NCBI GenBank assembly: GCA_003598135.1 | Contig: QZKA01000008.1 | Coordinates: 1-53,588, forward strand | DNA: 53,588 nt | Origin: Candidatus Omnitrophota bacterium | GTDB taxonomy: Bacteria > Omnitrophota > Gorgyraeia > Gygaellales > Profunditerraquicolaceae | Direction of reading: 5' to 3' | In this document: piece after piece, positions 24,600 to 32,438 of the stretch | Position numbering within the stretch: position 1 is the stretch's first letter | Layout: each line of letters starts with the position of its first letter | Program-made: the position numbers and the translations under genes | Notes under the pieces: model-generated | What the model saw: only the letters and a program-made list of their open reading frames with translations | Databases searched by the model: none | What the model was told of the DNA's origin: nothing

Positions 24600-24809
24600 C
24601 TACTTAGCTGGTGCGTTTTTCTTATATTTTACTTTTCCTTCAGCCATCTCCTGCAGCGCCAGGATAGAAGGTTTGACCGAAGCGCTGCCTTCTATGAGTC
24701 TCGGCTGCCCTTCTGCAATCTCCAGGGCCCGTTTTGACGCCAATACCACTAACTTATATACAGAACCCTTGCTGTTTTCCAGTAATTTTTCCAACGCTAT
24801 ATCTGTCAT
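24600..24809 (-). CDS. rpoZ: RNA polymerase omega subunit
   Basis: A 69-aa protein from the second ATG (MTDIALEKLL). The first ATG at 24815 gives two more residues but sits too close to the AGG of its ribosome site. The omega pattern is clear: KLVVLASKRALEIAEGQPRLI, then KPSILALQEMAEGKVKYK. It helps assemble RNA polymerase around the beta' subunit. Its position between gmk and coaC is the classical one. Confidence 0.92.
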   Translation of the reverse strand: MTDIALEKLLENSKGSVYKLVVLASKRALEIAEGQPRLIEGSASVKPSILALQEMAEGKVKYKKNAPAK

Positions 24810-24824
24810 ATGCATACACCTCGC

Positions 24825-25421
24825 TTATTTTTTTACGTTTTGCGCGAAAAGCTTTCTTTTAATGATGTTCCGCAGGGCTACGATGGCCTTGCCAAGATCT
24901 TTATTCACGATCCGATAATCATAATGCATGGAGGCCCGCACCTCTTCTTCGGCAAGCGCAAGCCGCTGTTCGATCTCTTTCGCCCCTGTCTTGCTGCACC
25001 GTTTTTGCATCCGCTGAGGAAGCAATTTCAGCGAAAGAGGCATGACAAAAATTGACACGGAGTTTTCAGGATACAATTTTTTTACCCTGCGTGCCCCTTT
25101 TATATCAAGACAGAGCACAAGGCCTGGCCTTGCCGATGATTTATCCGAGCGCAGCTCTTTGGGCGTTCCGTAATAATAACCTAAATATTCCGTCCATTCA
25201 AGCAGTTTTTTCGCCTTCCGCTTCTCCTTGAATTCATTCTTGTTTATGAAACGATAATCCCTGCCATTCTTTTCTCCCGAGCGTTTTGGCCGGGTTGTAT
25301 AAGACACTGAGCGCGCGAGTTTATTGCGTAACAACCTGTCGGCAAGGACCCCCTTAAGAAGCGTGGTCTTGCCTGATCCGGAAGGCCCGGAAATAACAAA
25401 TATGGTTTTGGGTATGCTCAT
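24825..25421 (-). CDS. gmk: Guanylate kinase
   Basis: A 198-aa P-loop kinase that makes GDP from GMP. The Walker A motif GPSGSGKTTL is at about residues 12-21. The GMP-binding SYTTRPKRSGEKNGRDY is at about 40-56, and LLEWTEY is at about 75. The length is normal. It lies 19 bp after yicC and 15 bp before the rpoZ start. Confidence 0.96.
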   Translation of the reverse strand: MSIPKTIFVISGPSGSGKTTLLKGVLADRLLRNKLARSVSYTTRPKRSGEKNGRDYRFINKNEFKEKRKAKKLLEWTEYLGYYYGTPKELRSDKSSARPGLVLCLDIKGARRVKKLYPENSVSIFVMPLSLKLLPQRMQKRCSKTGAKEIEQRLALAEEEVRASMHYDYRIVNKDLGKAIVALRNIIKRKLFAQNVKK

Positions 25422-25440
25422 CGCGCAACCGCAGATAACA

Positions 25441-26265
25441 CTACTCTATGTTCTGCAACTGTTCCCTTATTTTTTCGATTTCGCTCTTTGCCTCAATAAC
25501 CCTAGAAGTAATCAACACATCGAATGATTTTGCGCCCGTCGTATTAATCTCCCTCTGCATCTCCTGGGCAATAAAATCGAGCTCCTTGCCTTTTGGCCCG
25601 GCGCCTTTCAGGGTACGCATGAAATTTCTTATGTGAAACGCCACGCGTTGCAGCTCCTCAGAGATATCGGATACTTTCAAAAAGTTTTCCTTTTCTTCGT
25701 CGGAAAGAAAGTTTTCCAGCTTGGCTGCAACCGCTTTTTTAAAACACCTCCCGATGCTGTCTACGAGCGCGTTTAAGTGCCTCAGCCGCGCCAGAAGATA
25801 TGCCGCCAACACGCCCCCCTCTCTTTTGCGCGATGCAATAAGGCTGGCAAGCGCTTCGGTAACGAGCTTTTTAAGTACCGGCCACTTCTTTCTTAACAGC
25901 GCCTTATTATCAGCGAGGGAAACAACGCCGGGAAGACTGATTAATGTTCCTAGGGTGACCTCATCCTTACAATGCGTATATCTCCTGATACGCCGTAAGC
26001 CAGACATGTAATCTTTAAGCAATTGCGTATTGGTAAAAACGCTTTTTGATTTCCCTCCGGTGAGCGTCATCAGGCACAAAATCCTCCCCCGCCTTAAGCG
26101 CGCCTCGATTACTTTTTTTATTTTCTCCTCTAGCCATGACATCCCTTCCGGCAATTTAGAGATTATCTCCGAAGATTTATGGTTTATGCTTTTTATCTCG
26201 ACATAGACCCTGCCCAGTTCTTTTATCTCTGCTTCCCTGCTGCCAAAACCGGTCATGCTCTGCAT
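25441..26265 (-). CDS. YicC-family endoribonuclease / RNase adaptor
   Basis: A 274-aa protein starting MQSMTGFGS, the standard YicC opening. The start at 26265 follows GGGG at proper distance, while an in-frame ATG at 26289 overlaps ndk. The N-terminal YicC_N domain (VEIKSINHKSSEI) and the C-terminal DUF1732 domain (GPKGKELDFIAQEMQREINT) are complete. Family members influence RNA decay, and E. coli YicC has been described as an endoribonuclease or adaptor. It lies immediately upstream of gmk, the usual context. Confidence 0.93.
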   Translation of the reverse strand: MQSMTGFGSREAEIKELGRVYVEIKSINHKSSEIISKLPEGMSWLEEKIKKVIEARLRRGRILCLMTLTGGKSKSVFTNTQLLKDYMSGLRRIRRYTHCKDEVTLGTLISLPGVVSLADNKALLRKKWPVLKKLVTEALASLIASRKREGGVLAAYLLARLRHLNALVDSIGRCFKKAVAAKLENFLSDEEKENFLKVSDISEELQRVAFHIRNFMRTLKGAGPKGKELDFIAQEMQREINTTGAKSFDVLITSRVIEAKSEIEKIREQLQNIE

Positions 26266-26279
26266 ACTAAGCCCCTTTT

Positions 26280-26783
26280 TTATGCCCACACAACGTGCGT
26301 ACAGCTATTTACGGTGGATTCCTTGACAGGGTAAAGATCTACTATCACCTCTGCGGGCGTAAACCATAGCTTAATCTCGCGCTCTGCCTCATCCTTGTTT
26401 GAAGAAACGTGTATTACGTTTTCGTAAAGCCCTGAGGTGGTAATCCTTCCGTAAGAACCCCTAATTGATGTCGGTTCTGCTTCTTCAGGATTAGTGGCGC
26501 CTGCAAGCTGTCTGCACTTAGTAGTTGCGTTTTCCCCCCAATATACAAGTGCCATCACTTTCTTACGGTTATGTTTTTCTCCGCATATGTAATCGATCAG
26601 TTCGTTGAAAAAAGGCTTGTCTTTAAGGTGCTTGTAGTGTTCCGTCGCAAGCCCCTTATCTACTTTCACAATTTTTGCAGCCATAATCTCCAGCTTTGTT
26701 TCAGATAAGCGCGTCAAGATATTGCCGGTCAGTGATTTTTTTAGACCGTCGGGCTTGATAAGTATTAGCGTAGCCTCGTTCAT
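26280..26783 (-). CDS. ndk: Nucleoside diphosphate kinase
   Basis: A 167-aa kinase that equilibrates NDPs and NTPs. The start at 26783 follows AGGTGGG. Conserved parts are TLILIKPDGLKK, RGSYGRI and the phospho-histidine in NVIHVSS (about residue 124). It is longer than the usual ~140 aa because of a C-terminal extension (WFTPAEVIVDLYPVKES) and small insertions. Such longer bacterial forms exist. It follows parB with a 1-bp gap. Confidence 0.92.
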   Translation of the reverse strand: MNEATLILIKPDGLKKSLTGNILTRLSETKLEIMAAKIVKVDKGLATEHYKHLKDKPFFNELIDYICGEKHNRKKVMALVYWGENATTKCRQLAGATNPEEAEPTSIRGSYGRITTSGLYENVIHVSSNKDEAEREIKLWFTPAEVIVDLYPVKESTVNSCTHVVWA

Positions 26784-26784
26784 A

Positions 26785-27633
26785 TTACTGCCCACCTTTC
26801 AGTAAAGCGACAATGCGCTGCAAATCCTCGTCGGAATAAAATTCGATTTGTATCTGCCCGCGCTTTTTTTGCCTGACAATCTTTACCCTGGTCGCTAAGG
26901 CCTGCTGAAGCTGCGCTTCTGTGAGGGAAACAAAAGGGTCTTTGCCGGTAATTATTTTTTTCCCGCTCGCTTTCTTTGGCCTCTTTGTCCGGATTAAATT
27001 TTCAAGCTCTCTTACTGATAACCCTCTTGCAATCACTGCCTGGCTTAGCGCACGTTGTTCGTTGGGGTCTTGCACCTCTAATATCGCTCTTCCGTGCGCA
27101 AACGTTATTCTCCCTTTTTTAATTTCTTCTTGGATTTCTTGCGGTAACTTCAATATTCTCAATAGGTTAGCAATAGTGGATCTTGACTTGCCTAACGCTT
27201 CGCTTATTCTTTCCTGTGTCACTTGAAATTTATCAATAAGATATTGATAGGCGTGCGCTTCTTCAACCGGATTAAGATTTTGTCTCTGGACATTCTCTAT
27301 TAAAGAAAGCTCCAGGGAGCCCTGGTCCTCAAGGTTCTTGATTATCACTGGTATTTCTTTGAAATGCAGCTGGGCAGCTGCGCGCAGCCGTCTTTCTCCG
27401 GCAATCAATTCATAATAATCGCCCTTTGGCCTTACGAGCACAGGTTGAATAATTCCTTTTTCTTTGATGGAATGTACCAGGCTTTCCATTTCGTCCGCAT
27501 CAAAATGTTCGCGAGGTTGCAATGGGTTTGGCCTGACTTTCTCAATAGGCACTTGTAGCAACTGTTCCGAGCTGTGTGTTTCCTTCTCAGGAATTAAAGC
27601 GCTGATACCTTTACCTAATGCTTTTCTCTCCAT
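26785..27633 (-). CDS. parB: Chromosome partitioning protein ParB
   Basis: A 282-aa ParB/Spo0J protein. The ParA-activating N-terminus (ALGKGISALI) is present. The CTPase domain has NPLQPRE and GERRLRAA (the GERRxR motif, about residue 78). The central HTH domain includes LSLIENVQRQNLNPVEEA and GKSRSTIANLLRIL. A C-terminal dimerisation domain follows a basic linker. It loads at parS and spreads as a CTP-dependent clamp. It is 11 bp downstream of parA, near a parS-like site and the origin. Confidence 0.96.
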   Translation of the reverse strand: MERKALGKGISALIPEKETHSSEQLLQVPIEKVRPNPLQPREHFDADEMESLVHSIKEKGIIQPVLVRPKGDYYELIAGERRLRAAAQLHFKEIPVIIKNLEDQGSLELSLIENVQRQNLNPVEEAHAYQYLIDKFQVTQERISEALGKSRSTIANLLRILKLPQEIQEEIKKGRITFAHGRAILEVQDPNEQRALSQAVIARGLSVRELENLIRTKRPKKASGKKIITGKDPFVSLTEAQLQQALATRVKIVRQKKRGQIQIEFYSDEDLQRIVALLKGGQ

Positions 27634-27644
27634 GATACAATCTC

Positions 27645-28457
27645 CTATTTTTGAGTAATTTCTTCGCTCGGATAGACTGCCTCTTTTTCTTCGGTAGGCG
27701 GTAATCTTAAAATTTCGTTTGCCAGTTCCGCATAGGTTTTCGCTCCAATTGAGTCTTTGTCGTAAAACGCCACTGGCTTGCCAAAGCTAGGCGCTTCCCC
27801 AAGCCTGATATTACGCGGGATGATTGTTTCGTATACTTTGTCTTTAAAATATGCCCTTATTTCCTGGATTACTTCCCTACTAAGGTTCGTACGGAAATCA
27901 GCCATGGTAAGAAAGACGCCCTCGATTTCCAGTTTTGGGTTTAGATTACTTTTTACCAAATTAAAAGTATTCATAAGCTGCGTTACCCCTTCTAAGGCGT
28001 AAAACTCACATTGAACAGGTATAAGTATAGAATCGGCAGCGCAAATTGCATTTATGGTTAAAAGGCCAAGGGAAGGCGGAGAATCAATGAAAACAAAGTC
28101 AAAGGTATCAATGATACTCGCTAATGACTTCTTTAACCTGAATTCTCTGGCCAAGGCGCCCACTAATTCTATTTCAGCTCCAGTAAGATCCAAATTTGCT
28201 GGCGCCAAAATTAGATTTTCCACTTGGGTAGTTTGAAAAATTTCATTAATGTTGATTTCTTCGAGAAGGATATGGTAGGTGCTCTTGGCAACGCGATGTT
28301 TATCTACGCCCAGGCCACTTGTAGCATTTGCCTGAGGGTCTAAATCTACTAAAAGAACTTTTTTCCCTTTTAGGGCGACATAAGTAGCTATATTAACCGC
28401 TGAGGTAGTTTTCCCAGTCCCACCCTTTTGATTACAAATTGTAATAACTTTACCCAT
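27645..28457 (-). CDS. parA: Chromosome partitioning ATPase ParA/Soj
   Basis: A 270-aa deviant Walker A ATPase: CNQKGGTGKTTSAVNIA (about residues 8-24), LLVDLDPQANATSGLG (about 36-51), IDSPPSLGLLT (about 123). There is no N-terminal HTH, so it is the chromosomal Soj type. It segregates the origin with ParB. A parS-like palindrome lies 22 bp upstream of its start. Confidence 0.96.
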   Translation of the reverse strand: MGKVITICNQKGGTGKTTSAVNIATYVALKGKKVLLVDLDPQANATSGLGVDKHRVAKSTYHILLEEININEIFQTTQVENLILAPANLDLTGAEIELVGALAREFRLKKSLASIIDTFDFVFIDSPPSLGLLTINAICAADSILIPVQCEFYALEGVTQLMNTFNLVKSNLNPKLEIEGVFLTMADFRTNLSREVIQEIRAYFKDKVYETIIPRNIRLGEAPSFGKPVAFYDKDSIGAKTYAELANEILRLPPTEEKEAVYPSEEITQK

Positions 28458-28479
28458 TGTAATTTAAAGAGTTACGAAA

Positions 28480-28495
28480 TGTTCCACGCGGAACA
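28480..28495. promoter_or_regulatory. parS-like centromere site
   Basis: TGTTCCACGCGGAACA is a 16-bp near-perfect palindrome. It differs from the widely conserved parS (TGTTTCACGTGAAACA) at three positions, with a compensating change on both arms. It lies 22 bp before parA and about 2.3 kb from dnaA, where ParB loading sites cluster. It could also let ParB repress parA. Confidence 0.8.
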
Positions 28496-28524
28496 ATTAT
28501 ATTATTTCGAAAATAGCGAAAAAG

Positions 28525-28728
28525 TCAAGAAATTTCTTGTTTTGACAATATACTTACCTTGACTTTAGCTGGCTTTGCACCAGCCATGCCGAAAAGGCCT
28601 TTTTCTTCCTCAGATAAAACCTCGACCTTTACCTGGTTGCGCTTTAATTTCAATTTATCAAGGGCTTTCTGGATAGCTTCTTCCACTGTTTTTCCCTCAG
28701 CTTCAATACTCATTTTTTGCTTATTCAT
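28525..28728 (-). CDS. Stand-alone Jag N-terminal domain protein
   Basis: A 67-aa protein. MSIEAEGKTVEEAIQKALDKL and VLSEEEKGLFGMAGAKPAKV are the Jag_N signature, and it sits in the jag position after yidC (8-nt overlap). The KH and R3H RNA-binding domains that normally follow (total ~200-250 aa) are missing, and only about 65 bp separate its stop from the parA start. So RNA binding of KhpB type cannot come from this gene. It may be an adaptor that works with YidC, or a decayed jag. Confidence 0.8.
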   Translation of the reverse strand: MNKQKMSIEAEGKTVEEAIQKALDKLKLKRNQVKVEVLSEEEKGLFGMAGAKPAKVKVSILSKQEIS

Positions 28729-30241
28729 TTGTCTTGACGCTCTTTAAAATGCTCAATTGTGAAATCAACATAAAGGCGCTATTCAACAACCAATACAAAA
28801 CCAGCCCTGATGGCATATTATAGAACAAAAATCCGAAAAGTAAAGGAAAAATAATCATCATCATTTTTTGCTGCTCAGCAGTTTCTGGGCTCGAAGCCGC
28901 TTGCGATAATTTCTGCTGGAAGAACATTATTATTATCATGAGAATGGGCAAAAGATTAAATTCCTTTCCTGCAACGGAAAATTTGTCTGGCTCAGAAAGA
29001 TCCCGTATCCAGAGAAACTCTGCCCCCTTTAAAGCAATAGACCGCATCAGCGTCTGATATAACGCAAAAAATATGGGCAATTGCAACAATAAAGGCAAGC
29101 ACCCTCCGAAAGGATTGACTTTACTGCTTTTGTAAAGCTCCATGATTTCCTGGTTAAGTCTTTTGGGATTATCTTTATGCTTTCTTTTCAGCTCTTCTAA
29201 TTGGGGCTGAAGACTCTGCATTTTTTTCATTGAATGCATTTGTTTGAGGGTTAACGGGAAAAGCACAAGGTAAATTAAAAAACTAATAATGACAATTGCC
29301 CAACCCCAATTGTGGACTAGTTTAAAAATAGCCTCTAGCAATTTCAATAAAATCTGTGAAATGATATCAAAAACTCCAAAATGGATAATAGATGCCCATT
29401 CGGGCTTTACACTACTAATCAAATTAAGATCTTGCGGGCCAAAATATGCATTAAATTTCCCTACAAATAATTGTCCTGGAAGTAGTTGTAACACAGGGAA
29501 TTTTAGCCCAACAAGGGATTCTTTGGTGTTTATTTTATCAACAAAACCACTAAAGTCTCTGTTCTCAGTTGTCATAACCGCGCAAAAATAGCGATCCCTT
29601 AATCCAAGAAAACTTACTTCTATTGCATCAACTGATTTCTTGCCATTAACACGCAAAATTTTATCTTTTGTAGCCAAAATGGCCTCTTGAAATCTTTCCT
29701 GGATAGAGTTACTACCAAAATTAAGCGCTCCTAATACCAAAGCGGGATTAAAATCTAGCCGTCTATTTGATAAATTCTCGATTGATAATTCTAACCTTAT
29801 GTTATACAAAGAGTTAGTAAAAATAAACCTTTTGTTAATGATTTTTTCTGCATCCTGGTGCTTAAAGCTGATTTCATTCTGCCCAATATGCTCTGCAGTA
29901 AAATTTAGCTCGTTGTCAGCTAGCCAAAAACCATTTTTTATCTGGAATGGATATTTTTTGTAGTTATTGAAAATTATTTCTCTGATCGATGCGGTTTTTA
30001 CGTCAAAAACTATTTCTGTGTTGCCGAAAGGGAAATTGAGGGGGGGCGTAATCGTTTTGGGAATTTCTTCGCCCGATACATGGTAATTTGCTACAATCGC
30101 CTCTTGCGTAAGATAATTTTTTGTAGTATTTTGTATCGTAACTGTTTTGTTTTCAATGTGATAAGTACGACTGACAAAAGAAGACCAGAGCATTGAAACC
30201 ATAAACGACAACACTACAGCTAATAATATTCTTTTTCCCAT
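28721..30241 (-). CDS. yidC: Membrane protein insertase YidC
   Basis: A 506-aa insertase. It has an N-terminal transmembrane segment, then a large periplasmic domain (about residues 40-290), as in diderm bacteria. The conserved Oxa1-type core follows (HNWGWAIVIISFLIYLVLFPLT, GGCLPLLLQLPIFFALYQ, PSGLVLYW; about 300-500). It inserts membrane proteins alone or with Sec. It lies 15 bp after yidD and overlaps the Jag_N gene by 8 nt. Confidence 0.96.
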   Translation of the reverse strand: MGKRILLAVVLSFMVSMLWSSFVSRTYHIENKTVTIQNTTKNYLTQEAIVANYHVSGEEIPKTITPPLNFPFGNTEIVFDVKTASIREIIFNNYKKYPFQIKNGFWLADNELNFTAEHIGQNEISFKHQDAEKIINKRFIFTNSLYNIRLELSIENLSNRRLDFNPALVLGALNFGSNSIQERFQEAILATKDKILRVNGKKSVDAIEVSFLGLRDRYFCAVMTTENRDFSGFVDKINTKESLVGLKFPVLQLLPGQLFVGKFNAYFGPQDLNLISSVKPEWASIIHFGVFDIISQILLKLLEAIFKLVHNWGWAIVIISFLIYLVLFPLTLKQMHSMKKMQSLQPQLEELKRKHKDNPKRLNQEIMELYKSSKVNPFGGCLPLLLQLPIFFALYQTLMRSIALKGAEFLWIRDLSEPDKFSVAGKEFNLLPILMIIIMFFQQKLSQAASSPETAEQQKMMMIIFPLLFGFLFYNMPSGLVLYWLLNSAFMLISQLSILKSVKTNE

Positions 30242-30256
30242 TTTTTGTTTTAACGA

Positions 30257-30469
30257 TTAATGCAGCGGGTCATGCCCGGCGTTTTTGTTCAGGGGGTGAC
30301 AGCGCAGGAGCCTTCCTGCCCCTTTCAGGCTTCCTTTGATTATCCCGAATTTTATTATTGCTTGTTTATAATACTCGGAGCAGCTCGGCCAGAAACGACA
30401 ACACCGGGGGAGGAATAAGCGTACGTGCCGCTGATAAAAATTAATGAGGCCTACAGCCAAAGACTTCAT
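30257..30469 (-). CDS. yidD: Membrane protein insertion efficiency factor YidD
   Basis: A 70-aa protein with the typical YQRHVRLFLPRCCRFWPSCSEYY motif, GSLKGAGRLLRCHPLN and GHDP near the end. It supports YidC-dependent insertion at the inner membrane. Its ATG shares one base with the rpmH stop (TAATG). The rnpA gene normally found between rpmH and yidD is therefore absent from this site. Confidence 0.95.
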   Translation of the reverse strand: MKSLAVGLINFYQRHVRLFLPRCCRFWPSCSEYYKQAIIKFGIIKGSLKGAGRLLRCHPLNKNAGHDPLH

Positions 30470-30606
30470 TATACGGAAAGCCTCTTTCTTCCTTTGCGTC
30501 TCCTGCGCGCAAGCACCTGTCTTCCTGATTTAGTGGCCATTCTCCGCCGGAAACCATGCCGGCGCTTTGCAACAATTCTGGTTGGTGTTTTAATATTTTT
30601 CTTCAT
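30469..30606 (-). CDS. rpmH: 50S ribosomal protein L34
   Basis: A 45-aa, very basic protein beginning [10 protein letters not shown] and containing [16 protein letters not shown] and [14 protein letters not shown]. This is the L34 signature (HGFRxRM, GRxVLxxRRxKGRxxL). A GGAG site lies 10 nt before the ATG. It is the first gene of the leftward operon from the origin, and its stop overlaps the yidD start. Confidence 0.95.
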   Translation of the reverse strand: MKKNIKTPTRIVAKRRHGFRRRMATKSGRQVLARRRRKGRKRLSV

Positions 30607-30710
30607 TTTCTGTCTGCTCCTTACCTGCCTTGCCACGCCACAGCGAAATGTTTGCGTCTCAGAGCCGTTGCAATGGTCGTGGCGGTTTTTTTAAAACGAA
30701 TAGGTTTTTG

Positions 30711-30738
30711 ATTATAACATAAAATTCATTCAAGTCAA
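30711..30738 (-). promoter_or_regulatory. rpmH: Promoter of the rpmH-yidD-yidC operon
   Basis: On the minus strand TTGACT is followed after 16 nt by TATAAT, about 105 nt before the rpmH ATG. It diverges from the dnaA promoters only 40-60 bp away. Confidence 0.65.
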
Positions 30739-30739
30739 T

Positions 30740-30951
30740 GCCTTTTGTTTCTAAAAAACAAAGAATTATTTTAATTGACTGATGGAAAGGTTGTTGTATA
30801 ATGTTTTTCCTTTACCAGGTAACAGTTGTTTGATATAATGACTTTCGTCTTTGGCGCTCTATCTTGTCGACAAGCGCGCCTACATAAAAACTAATATCCA
30901 CAAGCTTATACACTCTGTGTATAAGCTGTGGAAACCTAACTCAGTAAAGTT
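30740..30951. other. oriC: oriC upstream part: AT-rich region with DnaA-box dyad
   Basis: This intergenic stretch between rpmH and dnaA holds an inverted repeat, AGCTTATACAC-TCT-GTGTATAAGCT (30903-30927). It contains TTATACACA on the minus strand (exact DnaA box, TTATNCACA) and TTATACACT on the plus strand (8/9). Flanking near-boxes ATATCCACA (30894) and TGTGGAAAC (30927) extend the symmetry. A further 12-bp palindrome CTTGTCGACAAG lies at 30863. Gene orientation flips here. Together with the dnaA-dnaN spacer this would form a bipartite origin. Confidence 0.75.
30775..30839 (+). promoter_or_regulatory. dnaA: Two tandem dnaA promoters
   Basis: P1: TTGACT (30775-30780), 16 nt, TATAAT (30797-30802). 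P2: TTTACC (30811-30816), 17 nt, TATAAT (30834-30839). Both precede the DnaA-box dyad at about 30.9 kb, so DnaA bound there could act on dnaA transcription. Confidence 0.6.
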
Positions 30952-30969
30952 TTGGCTATGGAAGATTCT

Positions 30970-32295
30970 ATGGTGGATAGCTGGGATGCAATCCGCTCCC
31001 GCCTAAAAGACTCTCTGGGTGGTTCGATCTTTGAAACCTGGATATCGCCTTTAAAATTGAAGGGGGCCAACAATGTCACCCTACGCCTGGAGGCGCCCGA
31101 TGCCTTTTTTAAAGAGTGGGTAGAGCGGCATTATAAAACGGCAATCCAGACTGTTTGCCTAGAAATCACAAAAAAAGGGCTTTCCGTTGAATTCTCTGTA
31201 GCGCCTTCGGATCAAGACAAGATCGTAAGGACGCCTGCGATAAAAGCAAAAACCAGACCTATTGAGCAACCTGGGGGCTTAGGGCTTAATTCAAAGTATA
31301 CCTTCGAAAATTTTGTCGTCGGTCCTTCAAACCGTTTTGCCCACGCATACGCCTTACAGGTCGCGGAAGCGCCTGCGAAGGCCTATAACCCGCTTTTCAT
31401 CTACGGGAAGGTGGGATTAGGAAAAACGCACCTTATGCAGGGAATATGCCATCGCGTGTACCTCAAATTCAATACTATGAAAATATGCTATACCACTTCC
31501 GAGCGCTTTACCAACGAGCTCATCGATGCAATCCAGCACCACTCAACTCATGCCTTCCGGCAGCGGTATCGCAGTGTCGACGTTTTGGTAATCGACGACA
31601 TCCATTTTATCGCCGGTAAGGAGTCTACCCAGGAAGAATTCTTCCATACCTTCAATGCCCTCTACGACGCCCATAAACAAATAATTATCTCTTCCGACCG
31701 GCCGCCGAAAGAAATCGCAAACCTGCAAGAAAGGCTCGTGTCCCGGTTTAGTTGGGGACTGACAACTGACATCCAACCCCCGGATTTTGAAACAAGGGTG
31801 GCGATTCTTAAGAAAAAAATTGAGCGCGAGCCCGTAAAAGTCCCGGACGACGTACTCTTTTTTATCGCCCAAATTATTAAAACCAATATCCGGGAACTAG
31901 AGGGGGCGCTGGTACGTATCATCGCGTATTCGTTATTAGAAGAAAAGGCAATCGCGCTGGATTTGGCCAAAGAGGTGCTCAAGGATTTGTGTAAAGAACC
32001 AAAAAAAATAATCACCGTTGATTTTATCCAGCGCTGTGTCTCGGAAGAATTCGGGGTTGCTCTGTATGACTTCAAGGCCAAGCGCCGAAATAAGAATGTC
32101 GTTTTACCAAGGCAGGTGGCTATGTATCTGAGCCGCGAGTTAACTGAGTTATCTTTACCGGAAATAGGAAATCATTTTGGGGGCAAAGACCATACTACCG
32201 TGTTACACGCTTATAATAAAATTAAGGGAAGTTTAGGGAAGGACCAGGATTTACAAAACAGGGTTAACTCGCTTATTTCTATTATTCAACAATAA
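30970..32295 (+). CDS. dnaA: Chromosomal replication initiator DnaA
   Basis: An AAA+ initiator of about 441 aa. I chose the ATG at 30970 because GGAAG lies 5 nt upstream and it yields MVDSWDAI, a typical short lead. ATG 30958 and TTG 30952 are alternatives. Visible are domain I (to about residue 75), Walker A GKVGLGKTHL (about 152), Walker B VLVIDDIHFI (about 205), and the domain IV DNA-binding helix-turn-helix with GGKDHTTVLHAY near the C-terminus. It melts oriC and recruits the helicase. dnaN follows after a 143-bp origin-like spacer. Confidence 0.97.
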   Translation: MVDSWDAIRSRLKDSLGGSIFETWISPLKLKGANNVTLRLEAPDAFFKEWVERHYKTAIQTVCLEITKKGLSVEFSVAPSDQDKIVRTPAIKAKTRPIEQPGGLGLNSKYTFENFVVGPSNRFAHAYALQVAEAPAKAYNPLFIYGKVGLGKTHLMQGICHRVYLKFNTMKICYTTSERFTNELIDAIQHHSTHAFRQRYRSVDVLVIDDIHFIAGKESTQEEFFHTFNALYDAHKQIIISSDRPPKEIANLQERLVSRFSWGLTTDIQPPDFETRVAILKKKIEREPVKVPDDVLFFIAQIIKTNIRELEGALVRIIAYSLLEEKAIALDLAKEVLKDLCKEPKKIITVDFIQRCVSEEFGVALYDFKAKRRNKNVVLPRQVAMYLSRELTELSLPEIGNHFGGKDHTTVLHAYNKIKGSLGKDQDLQNRVNSLISIIQQ

Positions 32296-32438
32296 ATGCG
32301 TTTTTTTTCAACACGCAATTTATGTGTAATTGGCGGGTATATATCATGTTATGTGGTTATCAACAAAAATCACACATCTTATTACTACTACTATTTTTTA
32401 ATCTCTAATAAAAAATCGTAATACTATAAGGAGGCCTT
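32296..32438. other. oriC: oriC downstream part: DnaA box and DnaA-trio-like unwinding tract
   Basis: The dnaA-dnaN spacer contains TTATCAACA (32357-32365, 8/9 DnaA box). After 13 nt comes TTATTACTACTACTATT (32379-32395), a run of ATT/ACT triplets. Its complement reads as 3'-(A/G)AT triplets, the published DnaA-trio pattern. An AT-rich run and AGGAGG for dnaN follow. The position next to dnaN matches the unwinding site of the B. subtilis origin. Confidence 0.65.
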
